Positions 7,088 to 14,894 of a stretch of DNA of 17,419 bases are shown here, in pieces. A program made the translations under genes and the position numbers. Origin of the DNA: Sphingomonadales bacterium (GTDB lineage: Bacteria; Pseudomonadota; Alphaproteobacteria; Sphingomonadales; Sphingomonadaceae). Numbering within the stretch: position 1 is the stretch's first letter; the number at the start of each line of letters is the position of its first letter. Under the pieces are notes generated by a model. That model made no database searches and had not been told where the DNA came from. It saw only the letters and a program-made list of their open reading frames with translations. The DNA is taken from assembly GCA_025360285.1 (NCBI GenBank), contig JANYCM010000287.1, positions 1 to 17,419 of the forward strand. Direction: 5' to 3'.

Positions 7088-7117
7088 ACTATAGGATATC
7101 GTTCGACAATGTCTCAA
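7088..7117 (-). promoter_or_regulatory. Candidate sigma70-like promoter of the CIS operon
   Basis: On the minus strand, TTGAGA (7112-7117, five of six matches to TTGACA) and TATAGT (7088-7093, five of six matches to TATAAT) are separated by 18 nt. Transcription would start near 7081, leaving a leader of about 130 nt before the DUF4255 ATG at 6949. The surrounding 6960-7190 stretch is much richer in A and T than its neighbours. It lies downstream of the catalase terminator, so the CIS genes should have independent control. Not experimentally supported. Confidence 0.5.
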
Positions 7118-7201
7118 TTATTGAAGAATTGTTAACACTTGCAGACCCTTTCAAAACAATATTGGAAAGCAACGTTTCGTCAAGTGACATTTGGCCGGAA
7201 A

Positions 7202-7229
7202 GGCCGCCCCGGTCGCTGCCGGGGCGGCC
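7202..7229 (-). terminator. Probable terminator of the catalase gene
   Basis: A perfect 11-bp GC stem (GGCCGCCCCGG at 7202-7212, CCGGGGCGGCC at 7219-7229) with a 6-nt loop begins 22 nt after the catalase stop codon. On the minus-strand transcript it is followed by TTTCC, a short T-run. It separates catalase from the CIS promoter. Confidence 0.75.
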
Positions 7230-7251
7230 CTGGCTGCAAACGCCGCGCGGG

Positions 7252-8730
7252 TTATTCGGCGGCCTGCGCCACCGGTGCCACCGCCGCATCGGCCAGTTCG
7301 CGCAGCGCGGCGCGCACGCCGGCGCCATAGGCCGGGTCCACCCGATCAAACAGCGCCAGTTGCCGCTCCGCAATGAAATCCGGAATGCCGTGGATGGCGG
7401 CGGCCAGATTGTGGAACAGCCGCGCCTTCTGCCCGGCATCGAACAGGTTGAACAGCGCGCGCGGATGGCCGAAATCGTCATTGCCGTCGCGGTGGTTCCA
7501 GCGCGCCGCATCGCCCGAAATGCGCAGCGGCGGTTCGGCGACGCCGGGGTCCTGCACCGGGCCGCCAAAGCTGTTGGGTTCATAATAGGCATCGGGGTTG
7601 CCGGTATCATTGGCAAAGAAGCGCATGGCGCCGTCCTTGTGGTAATGATGCCGCGGCGCCTTGGGGGCATTGACCGGCAGCGCTTCATAATGCGTGCCGA
7701 TGCGGTGGCGATGCGCGTCGGCATAGCTAAAAATCCGCGCTTGCAGCATCTTGTCGGGCGAAAAACCGATGCCCGGCACGATGTTCGACGGGCTGAACGC
7801 CGCCTGTTCGATCTCGGCAAAATAATTGTCGGCGTTGCGGTTGAGCTCAAGCAAGCCGACCTCGATCAGCGGATAATCGCCGTGCGGCCAGACCTTGGTG
7901 AGATCGAACGGGTTATACGATGTCTTGTCGGCATCAAGCTCGGGCATGATCTGCACGAACATCGTCCATTGCGGGAAATCGCCGCGCTCGATCGCGCCGA
8001 ACAGATCCTCCTGATAGGATTCGCGGGTCTGGCCGATCACCGCCACCGATTCATCATTGGTCAGAAACTTGTGGCCCTGGCGCGTCTTGAAATGGAACTT
8101 CACCCAGAAACGCTCACCATCATTGTTCCAGAAGCTGAAACTGTGGCTGCCATAGCCATTCATGAAGCGCGGGCTGGGCGGGATGCCGCGATCCGAAAAC
8201 AGCGTCGTCACCTGGTGCAGGCTTTCCGGGCTCAGCGACCAGAAATCCCACATCGCCGTCGGTGACCGCATGTTGGTGCGCGGGTGGCGCTTCTGGGTGC
8301 GGATGAAATCCGGGAATTTCAGCGGGTCGCGGACGAAGAACATCGGCGTATTATTGCCGACCAGGTCCCAATTGCCTTCCTCGGTATAGAATTTGACCGA
8401 AAAGCCGCGAACATCACGCTCGGCATCGGCGGCGCCGGCTTCGCCGGCAACGGTCGAAAAGCGCATCAGCACATCGGTCTGCTTGCCGATCGTGTCGAAC
8501 AATTTGGCCCGCGTGTATTTCGAAATATCGTGCGTCACCGTCAGCGTGCCATGCGCCCCCCAGCCCTTGGCGTGGACAACGCGTTCCGGAATGCGCTCGC
8601 GGTTCTGGTGCGCCAGCTTTTCGAGTAGCTGATAATCCTGCAACAGCACCGGGCCACGCGGGCCAGCGGTCAGGCTGTTCTGGTTATCGGCGATCGGGGC
8701 ACCGGCGGTGGTGGTCAGGCGGTTGGTCAT
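7252..8730 (-). CDS. katA: Monofunctional haem catalase
   Basis: A 492-aa catalase that breaks hydrogen peroxide down to water and oxygen. The distal His is H53 in ERVVHAKGWGAHG, the distal Asn is N126 in DLVGNNTPMFFVRDP, and the proximal haem ligand is Y336 in RIFSYADAHRHRIG. The central barrel segments FSTVAGE, RDVRGFSVKFYTEEGN and MNGYGSHSFSFWN are intact. The length (about 490 aa) fits small-subunit, clade-3-type catalases; there is no C-terminal flavodoxin-like domain and no signal peptide, so it is presumably cytoplasmic. Trp at residue 57 (HAKGWG), where Ser or Ala is commoner, is a small oddity. The start has a strong GAGGAG site. The gene has its own terminator and upstream region. 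The symbol is by family, not by proven orthology. Confidence 0.96.
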   Translation of the reverse strand: MTNRLTTTAGAPIADNQNSLTAGPRGPVLLQDYQLLEKLAHQNRERIPERVVHAKGWGAHGTLTVTHDISKYTRAKLFDTIGKQTDVLMRFSTVAGEAGAADAERDVRGFSVKFYTEEGNWDLVGNNTPMFFVRDPLKFPDFIRTQKRHPRTNMRSPTAMWDFWSLSPESLHQVTTLFSDRGIPPSPRFMNGYGSHSFSFWNNDGERFWVKFHFKTRQGHKFLTNDESVAVIGQTRESYQEDLFGAIERGDFPQWTMFVQIMPELDADKTSYNPFDLTKVWPHGDYPLIEVGLLELNRNADNYFAEIEQAAFSPSNIVPGIGFSPDKMLQARIFSYADAHRHRIGTHYEALPVNAPKAPRHHYHKDGAMRFFANDTGNPDAYYEPNSFGGPVQDPGVAEPPLRISGDAARWNHRDGNDDFGHPRALFNLFDAGQKARLFHNLAAAIHGIPDFIAERQLALFDRVDPAYGAGVRAALRELADAAVAPVAQAAE

Positions 8731-8775
8731 GGTTCGTCTCCTCGCTGTCTGTTGCGAGTAAGATAGCGCGAGCGC

Positions 8776-8828
8776 ACCGATTGTCTAAACCGATTGTTCC
8801 AGTCATTGCCATTGATGAAATCGATTGT
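8776..8828. promoter_or_regulatory. Repeated GATTGT motifs upstream of catalase
   Basis: ACCGATTGT occurs at 8776-8784 and again at 8789-8797 (13-nt spacing), with ATCGATTGT at 8820-8828, next to an imperfect palindrome ATTGAT-GAA-ATCGAT at 8812-8826. The cluster lies 46-98 bp upstream of the catalase start, where a peroxide regulator such as OxyR would be expected. The match to a known OxyR site is not good enough to name the regulator. Confidence 0.35.
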
Positions 8829-8895
8829 TGAGCAGCGTTGATCCAGATCGTATCGACATTCAGCTAGAGTCGATTGCAGCTTGGATGAACCTTTT

Positions 8896-8916
8896 CCCTC
8901 CCCCTTGCGGGGAGGG
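8896..8916. repeat. REP-like palindrome downstream of the PQQ dehydrogenase
   Basis: CCCTCCCC-CTTGC-GGGGAGGG forms an 8-bp stem with a 5-nt loop and is followed by GCGAGGCTC. It belongs by eye to the same family as the two copies at 11262-11415 (CTCTCCCGC/GCGGGAGAG core). It lies 46 nt after the dehydrogenase stop codon on the minus strand and may also stop transcription there. Confidence 0.65.
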
Positions 8917-8961
8917 CGAGGCTCTGCGCCGCTGCAAGAGACCCTGGTCGGCCGTCAGCCC

Positions 8962-11124
8962 CTATTTCCCCGCTGACCCCGTCGCCGCCAGCTTCGCCCC
9001 TTCATCGGTGGCCAGGAACTTGGCCTGCACCCCGACATAGGCGCGCACTGCCTCGATATCGTCCTTGGAGAACCATTTGGCGAAGCTGACCATGCCGCGG
9101 TCTTTCAGTATCCCGCCATGGACGACCGCCGCCCAGGTGCCGCTGTCGGACAGCGCGCCGGACCGCCGCAGATCGGGCACCAGTCCGCTCGACCTTGCGC
9201 CGGCGCCGTGGCAGACGCCGCAATTGCCTTCATAGACATCGCCGCCGCGGGCAATCTGCTGCGGCGTGAACATGCCGGTCGGCGGGTTGGCCGGGGCCAG
9301 CGCCGGTGCCTTGTAGGGCGGCAGCTTCGCCGTGCCGCCCAACTTGAACACCAGCACGCGGCCATTGGGCGCAATGCGTTCCGGCCCGTCGGGATAGCCG
9401 GTGGACAGCGGATAGGCGCCGCCATAGCCCGCCATCACCGCGACATATTGCGTCCGGCCGACCATGTAGCTGATCGGCCCGGCCATCACGCCGGTCTGCG
9501 CTTCAAAGCCCCAGACAGTTTTGCCATTGGTCGCATCAAAGGCCTGGAAACCGCCCTTGGCATTGCCCTGGAACACCAGATTGCCGGCCGTCGCCAGCGC
9601 GCCGCCATTCCACGGGCCATCATATTGCACCCGCCAGACTTCCTTCTGTGCCACCGGGTCCCAGGCCAGCAATTCGCCCTTCAAAATGGCGCGGGTGGCG
9701 CGCGTCGCCGCGGCATTGTTCGGCGGGGCATTCAGCGCGGCGATCACCGCGATGTTCCAGGCGCCCTGCTTGTGGGTATAGTTGGGATCGGTTTGATAGG
9801 CGAAGGGCACTTCCTGCGCCGGCAGGTAGACAAGGCCGGTCTTCGGGCTGAACGCCATCGGGTGCCAGTTATGCGCCCCCAATGCCGAGGGCGTGACCAG
9901 GGCCGCAGCGGTGCGGAAACGCGCATCGGGCGTTTCCACCGGCCGGCCAGTGGCGGGATCAACCCCCGTCGTCCAGCTTTGCGGCACAAAGCCCTTGGCG
10001 CTGATCAGCTTTCCCGTTTCGCGGTCGATGACATAGAAAAAGCCGTTCTTGGGCGCCTGCATCAGCACCTTGCGGGGTTTGCCGTCGATAGTCAGCGTCG
10101 CCAGCATGATCGGCTGGGTCTGGGTGAAATCCCAGCTTTCGCCGGGCGTGCCCTGGTAATGCCAGAGATATTTGCCGGTATCGGGGTTGAGCGCCACCAC
10201 CGAGGACAGGAACAGATTGTCGCCCTTGCCTTCGGACCGGATCTGATGGTTCCACGGGCTGCCGTTGCCGACGCCGATATAAAGATGATCGAGTTCGGCA
10301 TCATAGACGATGGCATCCCAGACGGTGCCGCCGCCGCCGGCTTCCCAATATTTGCCGAACCAGCTGTCGCCGGCCTTGGCCTTCAGCACATCGTCGGAGG
10401 CTTCATGGTCGGGGCCCTTCGCCGGGTCGCCAGGGATGGTGTAGAAACGCCAGGCCTTTTTGCCGGTCAGCGCGTCATAGGCGGTGATATAGCCGCGCAC
10501 GCCCAGTTCGGCGCCGCCATTGCCGATCAGCACCTTGCCCTTCACCACGCGCGGCGCGCCGGTGATGGTGTAGGGCTGTTTCTGGTCAAAGGTGACGACC
10601 GACCATTTGACCTTGCCGGTGGCGGCATCGAGTGCGATCAGCCGGCCATCCAGGGCGCCGACAAAGATCATCCCGCCCCAGGCGGCGACACCGCGGTTGA
10701 CGACATCGCAGCAGGCGGCATGGCCGCGATCCTTCGACACCTGCGGATCATATTGCCATTTGACCTTGCCGGTGGCGGCATCGAGCGCCACGACCTTCGA
10801 CCAGGCGGTGGTGGTGTACATGGTGCCATCGATGACCAGGGGCGTCGCCTCCTGGCCGCGGTTGGTGTCCAGATCATGCGCCCAGGCGAGGCCCAGCCTG
10901 CCGACATTGCCGGCGGTGATCTGGTCAAGATTGGCGTAACGCTGTTCGGCATAGGTGCCGCCATGCGTCATCCAGTTACCGGGTTCCGACGCAGCATTGA
11001 CCAGGCGCTTGCCATCGACCGCGGCGGGCGCCGGTGCCACATTGAGCGTTATCGCCTTCAGCCCCGCCGGCATCAGCGCCAGACCCGCCAGCACCACAAG
11101 GCTTGCGCCCGCAACAATCCGCAT
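8962..11124 (-). CDS. PQQ-dependent alcohol dehydrogenase with C-terminal cytochrome c (quinohaemoprotein)
   Basis: A 720-aa periplasmic enzyme oxidising an alcohol with pyrroloquinoline quinone and passing electrons to its own c-type haem. Residues 1-24 form a signal peptide (VVLAGLALMPAGLKA). Repeated LDAATGKVKWQ-type blades mark the eight-bladed propeller. Adjacent cysteines 138-139 (HAACCDV) give the disulfide that contacts PQQ, E206 (GGAEL) and Asn288/292 (GNGSPWN) fit the metal site, and D332 in ESWDFT fits the catalytic base. The residue two after it is Thr334, not Asp, pointing to a calcium rather than a lanthanide enzyme. The haem site is CGVCH at 635-639, with M678 a likely sixth ligand. 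The substrate cannot be told from sequence. PQQ synthesis genes are not in this window. Confidence 0.93.
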   Translation of the reverse strand: MRIVAGASLVVLAGLALMPAGLKAITLNVAPAPAAVDGKRLVNAASEPGNWMTHGGTYAEQRYANLDQITAGNVGRLGLAWAHDLDTNRGQEATPLVIDGTMYTTTAWSKVVALDAATGKVKWQYDPQVSKDRGHAACCDVVNRGVAAWGGMIFVGALDGRLIALDAATGKVKWSVVTFDQKQPYTITGAPRVVKGKVLIGNGGAELGVRGYITAYDALTGKKAWRFYTIPGDPAKGPDHEASDDVLKAKAGDSWFGKYWEAGGGGTVWDAIVYDAELDHLYIGVGNGSPWNHQIRSEGKGDNLFLSSVVALNPDTGKYLWHYQGTPGESWDFTQTQPIMLATLTIDGKPRKVLMQAPKNGFFYVIDRETGKLISAKGFVPQSWTTGVDPATGRPVETPDARFRTAAALVTPSALGAHNWHPMAFSPKTGLVYLPAQEVPFAYQTDPNYTHKQGAWNIAVIAALNAPPNNAAATRATRAILKGELLAWDPVAQKEVWRVQYDGPWNGGALATAGNLVFQGNAKGGFQAFDATNGKTVWGFEAQTGVMAGPISYMVGRTQYVAVMAGYGGAYPLSTGYPDGPERIAPNGRVLVFKLGGTAKLPPYKAPALAPANPPTGMFTPQQIARGGDVYEGNCGVCHGAGARSSGLVPDLRRSGALSDSGTWAAVVHGGILKDRGMVSFAKWFSKDDIEAVRAYVGVQAKFLATDEGAKLAATGSAGK

Positions 11125-11261
11125 ATCCTGTCCCCATCGACTTTTTGTTGGGGGCAGACTATCAGGCTCGCCGGGGCCCGCAAGCGCACGATTGTCTCAG
11201 TGTCTGGGCTGCGATGTCGGGCGCAACAGCCTGACCAAGTGCGCCGGCAGCCAGCATGATC

Positions 11262-11318
11262 TTTCCTCTCCCGCCTGCGGGAGAGGCGACTCGCGCGTCA
11301 GCGCGGCGGGTGAGGGTG
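11262..11318 (+). repeat. REP-like repeat element, left copy of a facing pair
   Basis: The element contains a 10-bp palindrome, CCTCTCCCGC-CT-GCGGGAGAGG (11265-11286), then GCGACTCGCGCGTCAGCGCG and GGGTGAGGGTG. The right copy at 11353-11415 repeats the ends of this layout in inverted orientation. Palindromic elements of this type are common between genes in sphingomonads. Confidence 0.8.
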
Positions 11319-11352
11319 TTCACAAGCTTCGGGGCAAGAAGAACAAGAAGAC

Positions 11353-11415
11353 CACCCTCACCCGGGCCGCGCCAAGGGGCGCGTCTCTCGCCTCTCCCGC
11401 AAGCGGGAGAGGAAG
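11353..11415 (-). repeat. REP-like repeat element, right copy of a facing pair
   Basis: Read on the minus strand it starts CTTCCTCTCCCGCTTGCGGG, with palindrome arms 11391-11400 and 11403-11412, and ends CGGGTGAGGGTG, matching the left copy at both ends. The centre differs (a GCGCGCCCC segment here). A 34-nt spacer separates the copies. A transcript across the pair could fold into one long stem. Confidence 0.8.
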
Positions 11416-11485
11416 ATTTCCGCTGATCGCGCCCAAACTGGTGGTAAATGCCCTTCCACCACAGGACCGACGACAGGACAATGCC

Positions 11486-12262
11486 ATGACCACCGCCGCC
11501 GCCCGCTTCCACGCCCTCCACGCCGGGCCGGGCCTGTTGATCCTGCCCAATGCCTGGGATGTCGGCAGCGCCCGCCTGTTCGAAAGCCTGGGGGCACCGG
11601 CGATCGCGACGACCAGCGCCGGGGTGGCCTGGTCCTTGGGTTATCCCGATGGCGATGCGCTGCCGATCGACCTGTACCTGACGGTCGTCGCCGCCATTGC
11701 GCGCGCCGTGAATGTGCCGGTGACGGCGGATATCGAGGGCGGCTATTCGGACGATCCGGCGGTGGTTGCCGATAATGTCACGCACTTGGTGGCCGCCGGC
11801 GCCATCGGCATCAATATCGAGGATGGCGGCGGCAACCCAGACCTGCTGGCAGCCAAGATCGCCGCGGCACGCCGGCCCGGCCTGTTCATCAACGCCCGCT
11901 GCGATGTCTGGCTGCGCGGGCTGGCACCGGGCGATGAGCATGGCGAAACGCGGCGCCGCGCCAGCCTGTATGCCGCCGCCGGTGCCGATGGGATTTTCGT
12001 GCCGGGCGTGACCGACCGCGACGCAATCGCGCGTCTGGCGGCCGACATCAGCCTGCCGCTGAATGTGCTGGCCCGCAGCGGCCTGCCGGAAGCGGCGGTG
12101 CTTCAGACGCTTGGCGTGCGCCGGTTGAGCGCCGGATCGGGCATCACCCAGGCCGTCTATGGCCTGGCGCGGCGGCTGGCGACGGATTTCCTGGCCGGCG
12201 ACGCCGGGGCGCTGGCCGATGGCGCGATGCCCTATCCTGAGATCAATGCGCTGATGGCGTGA
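11486..12262 (+). CDS. Isocitrate lyase/PEP mutase superfamily protein
   Basis: A 258-aa protein from the ATG at 11486, chosen because AGGA lies 7 nt upstream and the product opens MTTAAARFHALHAGPGLLIL, the usual start of the family; the frame stays open far upstream without coding character. Hallmarks are PNAWDVGSARLFESLGAPAI, ATTSAGVAWSLGYPDGD, VTADIEGGYSDDP (metal/phosphate region), AIGINIEDGGG and INARCDVWL, together describing a TIM barrel of the PEP mutase type. Members cleave or rearrange C-C or P-C bonds in small 2-oxo or hydroxy acids. The isocitrate lyase KKCGH signature is absent, so it is not a true isocitrate lyase; the substrate is unknown. Its 3' end overlaps the convergent membrane protein gene by 20 nt. 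Confidence 0.88.
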   Translation: MTTAAARFHALHAGPGLLILPNAWDVGSARLFESLGAPAIATTSAGVAWSLGYPDGDALPIDLYLTVVAAIARAVNVPVTADIEGGYSDDPAVVADNVTHLVAAGAIGINIEDGGGNPDLLAAKIAAARRPGLFINARCDVWLRGLAPGDEHGETRRRASLYAAAGADGIFVPGVTDRDAIARLAADISLPLNVLARSGLPEAAVLQTLGVRRLSAGSGITQAVYGLARRLATDFLAGDAGALADGAMPYPEINALMA

Positions 12263-12431
12263 GCGGCAGGCCGCTGATCCAGACGTTGAAGACGATGACC
12301 AGGCCGGCGACGACCATCAGCACCGCCTTGGTGCGATTGCCGGCCGGTTGCCGCCACAGCCATACCCCGGTCAACGCCAATGCCGCCGCCGCCGCCATCG
12401 ACAGGCCGGAGAGGATGCCCGCTTCAGTCAC
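12243..12431 (-). CDS. Small two-helix membrane protein, GTG start
   Basis: A 62-aa hypothetical protein with two hydrophobic segments, about residues 5-25 (GILSGLSMAAAAALALTGVW) and 38-56 (VLMVVAGLVIVFNVWISGL), joined by a basic loop RQPAGNRTK, so an inner-membrane hairpin is likely. The start codon is GTG, overlapping the esterase stop (GTGA, 4 nt), which indicates translational coupling and co-transcription with the esterase and probably glpK. I do not recognise a family. The 3' end overlaps the convergent PEP-mutase gene. It could be a chance frame, but overlap, hydrophobic pattern and length argue that it is real. Confidence 0.65.
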   Translation of the reverse strand: MTEAGILSGLSMAAAAALALTGVWLWRQPAGNRTKAVLMVVAGLVIVFNVWISGLPLTPSAH

Positions 12432-13312
12432 GCGATATGGCCGGCCATGAACGCCCCCGCATCGGCGATGGCGGTGCGTGCCGGGCCCAGCATCAGGTGG
12501 AAGAAGTGCCAGACATGGATCATCCCCGGCGCCACATCGAGCCGTACCGGCACCTGGGCATGGCCGGCCACCGCCGCCAGCCGGATGGAATCGTCGAGCA
12601 GGGTTTCCTCGCTGCCGACCTGGATGAACAGGGGCGCCAGCCCGGCGAGATCACCATGGATCGGCGAGGCCAGCGGCGTCTGGGCAGCGGCACCGGCGAG
12701 ATAGAGCTGCGCCCATTCGAGCAAGGGCTCCTTCTGCACCATCGGGTCGGTCGCCGCCTTGGTGACCATCGATGCGCCGGTGCCGGCCAGATCGACCCAG
12801 GGTGAAATGGCGACGGCACAGGCCGGTTGCGGCAGGCCGGCGGCCTTGATGGCGAGCAGCAGCGCGACGCTCAGCCCACCGCCGGCGCTGTCCCCGGCGA
12901 CCGCGACGCGACCGGCGACGATACCCTGGGCCAGCAGCCAGCGATAGGCGGCCAGCGCGTCATCGACGGCAGCGGGAAAGACATGTTCGGGCGCCATGCG
13001 GTAATCGATCGCCAGGGTGGCGATGCCGGCGGCGCGGCCCAATTCGCTGGCGAGATGGCGATGGCTGGCGATCGAACCGATGACATAGCCGCCGCCGTGC
13101 AGATACAGCAGCACCGCATCGCGTGCCGCGCCGGGGGTGTGGCTCCATTCCGCCGGCACACCATCGGCATCGGCGGCGGTGAGCGTCACGTCGGCGGCGC
13201 AGGGAAACTGGCTGCCGATGGCGTTATAGCCGTCGCGCATGGCGGCGATGTCGCGGTTGGGCGGGGCGGCGGCCAGAAAGGCCCGGATCATGTCGATTTC
13301 GCTGTTGGTCAT
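12428..13312 (-). CDS. Alpha/beta-hydrolase esterase, hormone-sensitive lipase (HSL) family
   Basis: A 294-aa carboxylic ester hydrolase. The oxyanion-hole motif HGGGY is at residues 72-76, and the nucleophile Ser142 is in GDSAGGG. The acid is probably Glu235 or Glu236 in VGSEETLLDD, and the likely catalytic His is H266 in APGMIHVWHFF. YRMAPEHVFPAAVDDALAAY is also typical of the bacterial HSL (family IV) group. There is no signal peptide, so a cytoplasmic enzyme acting on short-chain or intermediate acyl esters is expected. A clear AGGGGAGAG site precedes the ATG. It follows glpK by 59 nt, across a 14-nt tandem repeat, and overlaps the next gene by 4 nt. The glpK neighbourhood suggests acylglycerol substrates, but that is inference. 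Confidence 0.93.
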   Translation of the reverse strand: MTNSEIDMIRAFLAAAPPNRDIAAMRDGYNAIGSQFPCAADVTLTAADADGVPAEWSHTPGAARDAVLLYLHGGGYVIGSIASHRHLASELGRAAGIATLAIDYRMAPEHVFPAAVDDALAAYRWLLAQGIVAGRVAVAGDSAGGGLSVALLLAIKAAGLPQPACAVAISPWVDLAGTGASMVTKAATDPMVQKEPLLEWAQLYLAGAAAQTPLASPIHGDLAGLAPLFIQVGSEETLLDDSIRLAAVAGHAQVPVRLDVAPGMIHVWHFFHLMLGPARTAIADAGAFMAGHIA

Positions 13313-13327
13313 GGTTGCTCTCCCCTG

Positions 13328-13371
13328 TTCTATTCGGCTCGTTCTATTCCGCCCGTTCTGTTCCGCCCGTT

Positions 13372-13383
<12 letters not shown>
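13328..13383. repeat. 14-nt tandem repeat, four copies, at the glpK-esterase junction
   Basis: Units TTCTATTCGGCTCG, TTCTATTCCGCCCG, TTCTGTTCCGCCCG and TTCTATTCCGCCAG follow one another without gaps. The last unit contains the glpK stop codon (TAG on the minus strand) and the last bases of the gene; the other three form most of the 59-nt spacer before the esterase. Unit length is not a multiple of three. Copy number could vary by slippage, altering the spacing between the two genes. Confidence 0.9.
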
Positions 13384-14850
<1,467 letters not shown>

Positions 14851-14894
14851 GTCGCCTTCCCTAAACGCCATGCGCCGACTAGTTAAGCCTTGGC
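14851..14894. promoter_or_regulatory. Very short divergent glpK-glpD intergenic region
   Basis: Only 44 nt separate the two start codons. A Shine-Dalgarno (GGAAGG) for glpK is visible; glpD has no strong one. There is not enough room for two conventional non-overlapping promoters, so they must overlap or lie inside the opposing gene's 5' end. No operator could be identified with confidence. Confidence 0.5.

Larger units (their letters stand above)
11125..11485. other. Divergent intergenic region holding two facing repeat elements
   Basis: These 361 nt separate the divergent dehydrogenase and PEP-mutase genes. The open frame that crosses the region has no good start, and its predicted sequence is arginine- and serine-rich, so I see no gene. 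Two repeat elements in inverted orientation fill 11262-11415. Promoters for both genes should lie on either side of them, but no clear -35/-10 pair stood out. Confidence 0.6.

Noticed and set aside
9118..11259. 713-codon plus-strand frame opposite the PQQ dehydrogenase
   Set aside because: Low-complexity, Arg/Gly/Ala-rich translation with no motifs, antisense to a gene with intact haem and PQQ sites.
11262..11415. CRISPR array
   Set aside because: Only two copies, in inverted orientation, with palindromic cores; they lack the direct, regularly spaced repeats of an array.
10955..11485. N-terminal extension of the PEP-mutase frame
   Set aside because: The extension runs antisense through the dehydrogenase start and through the repeat pair; the family-typical start with a ribosome binding site is at 11486.
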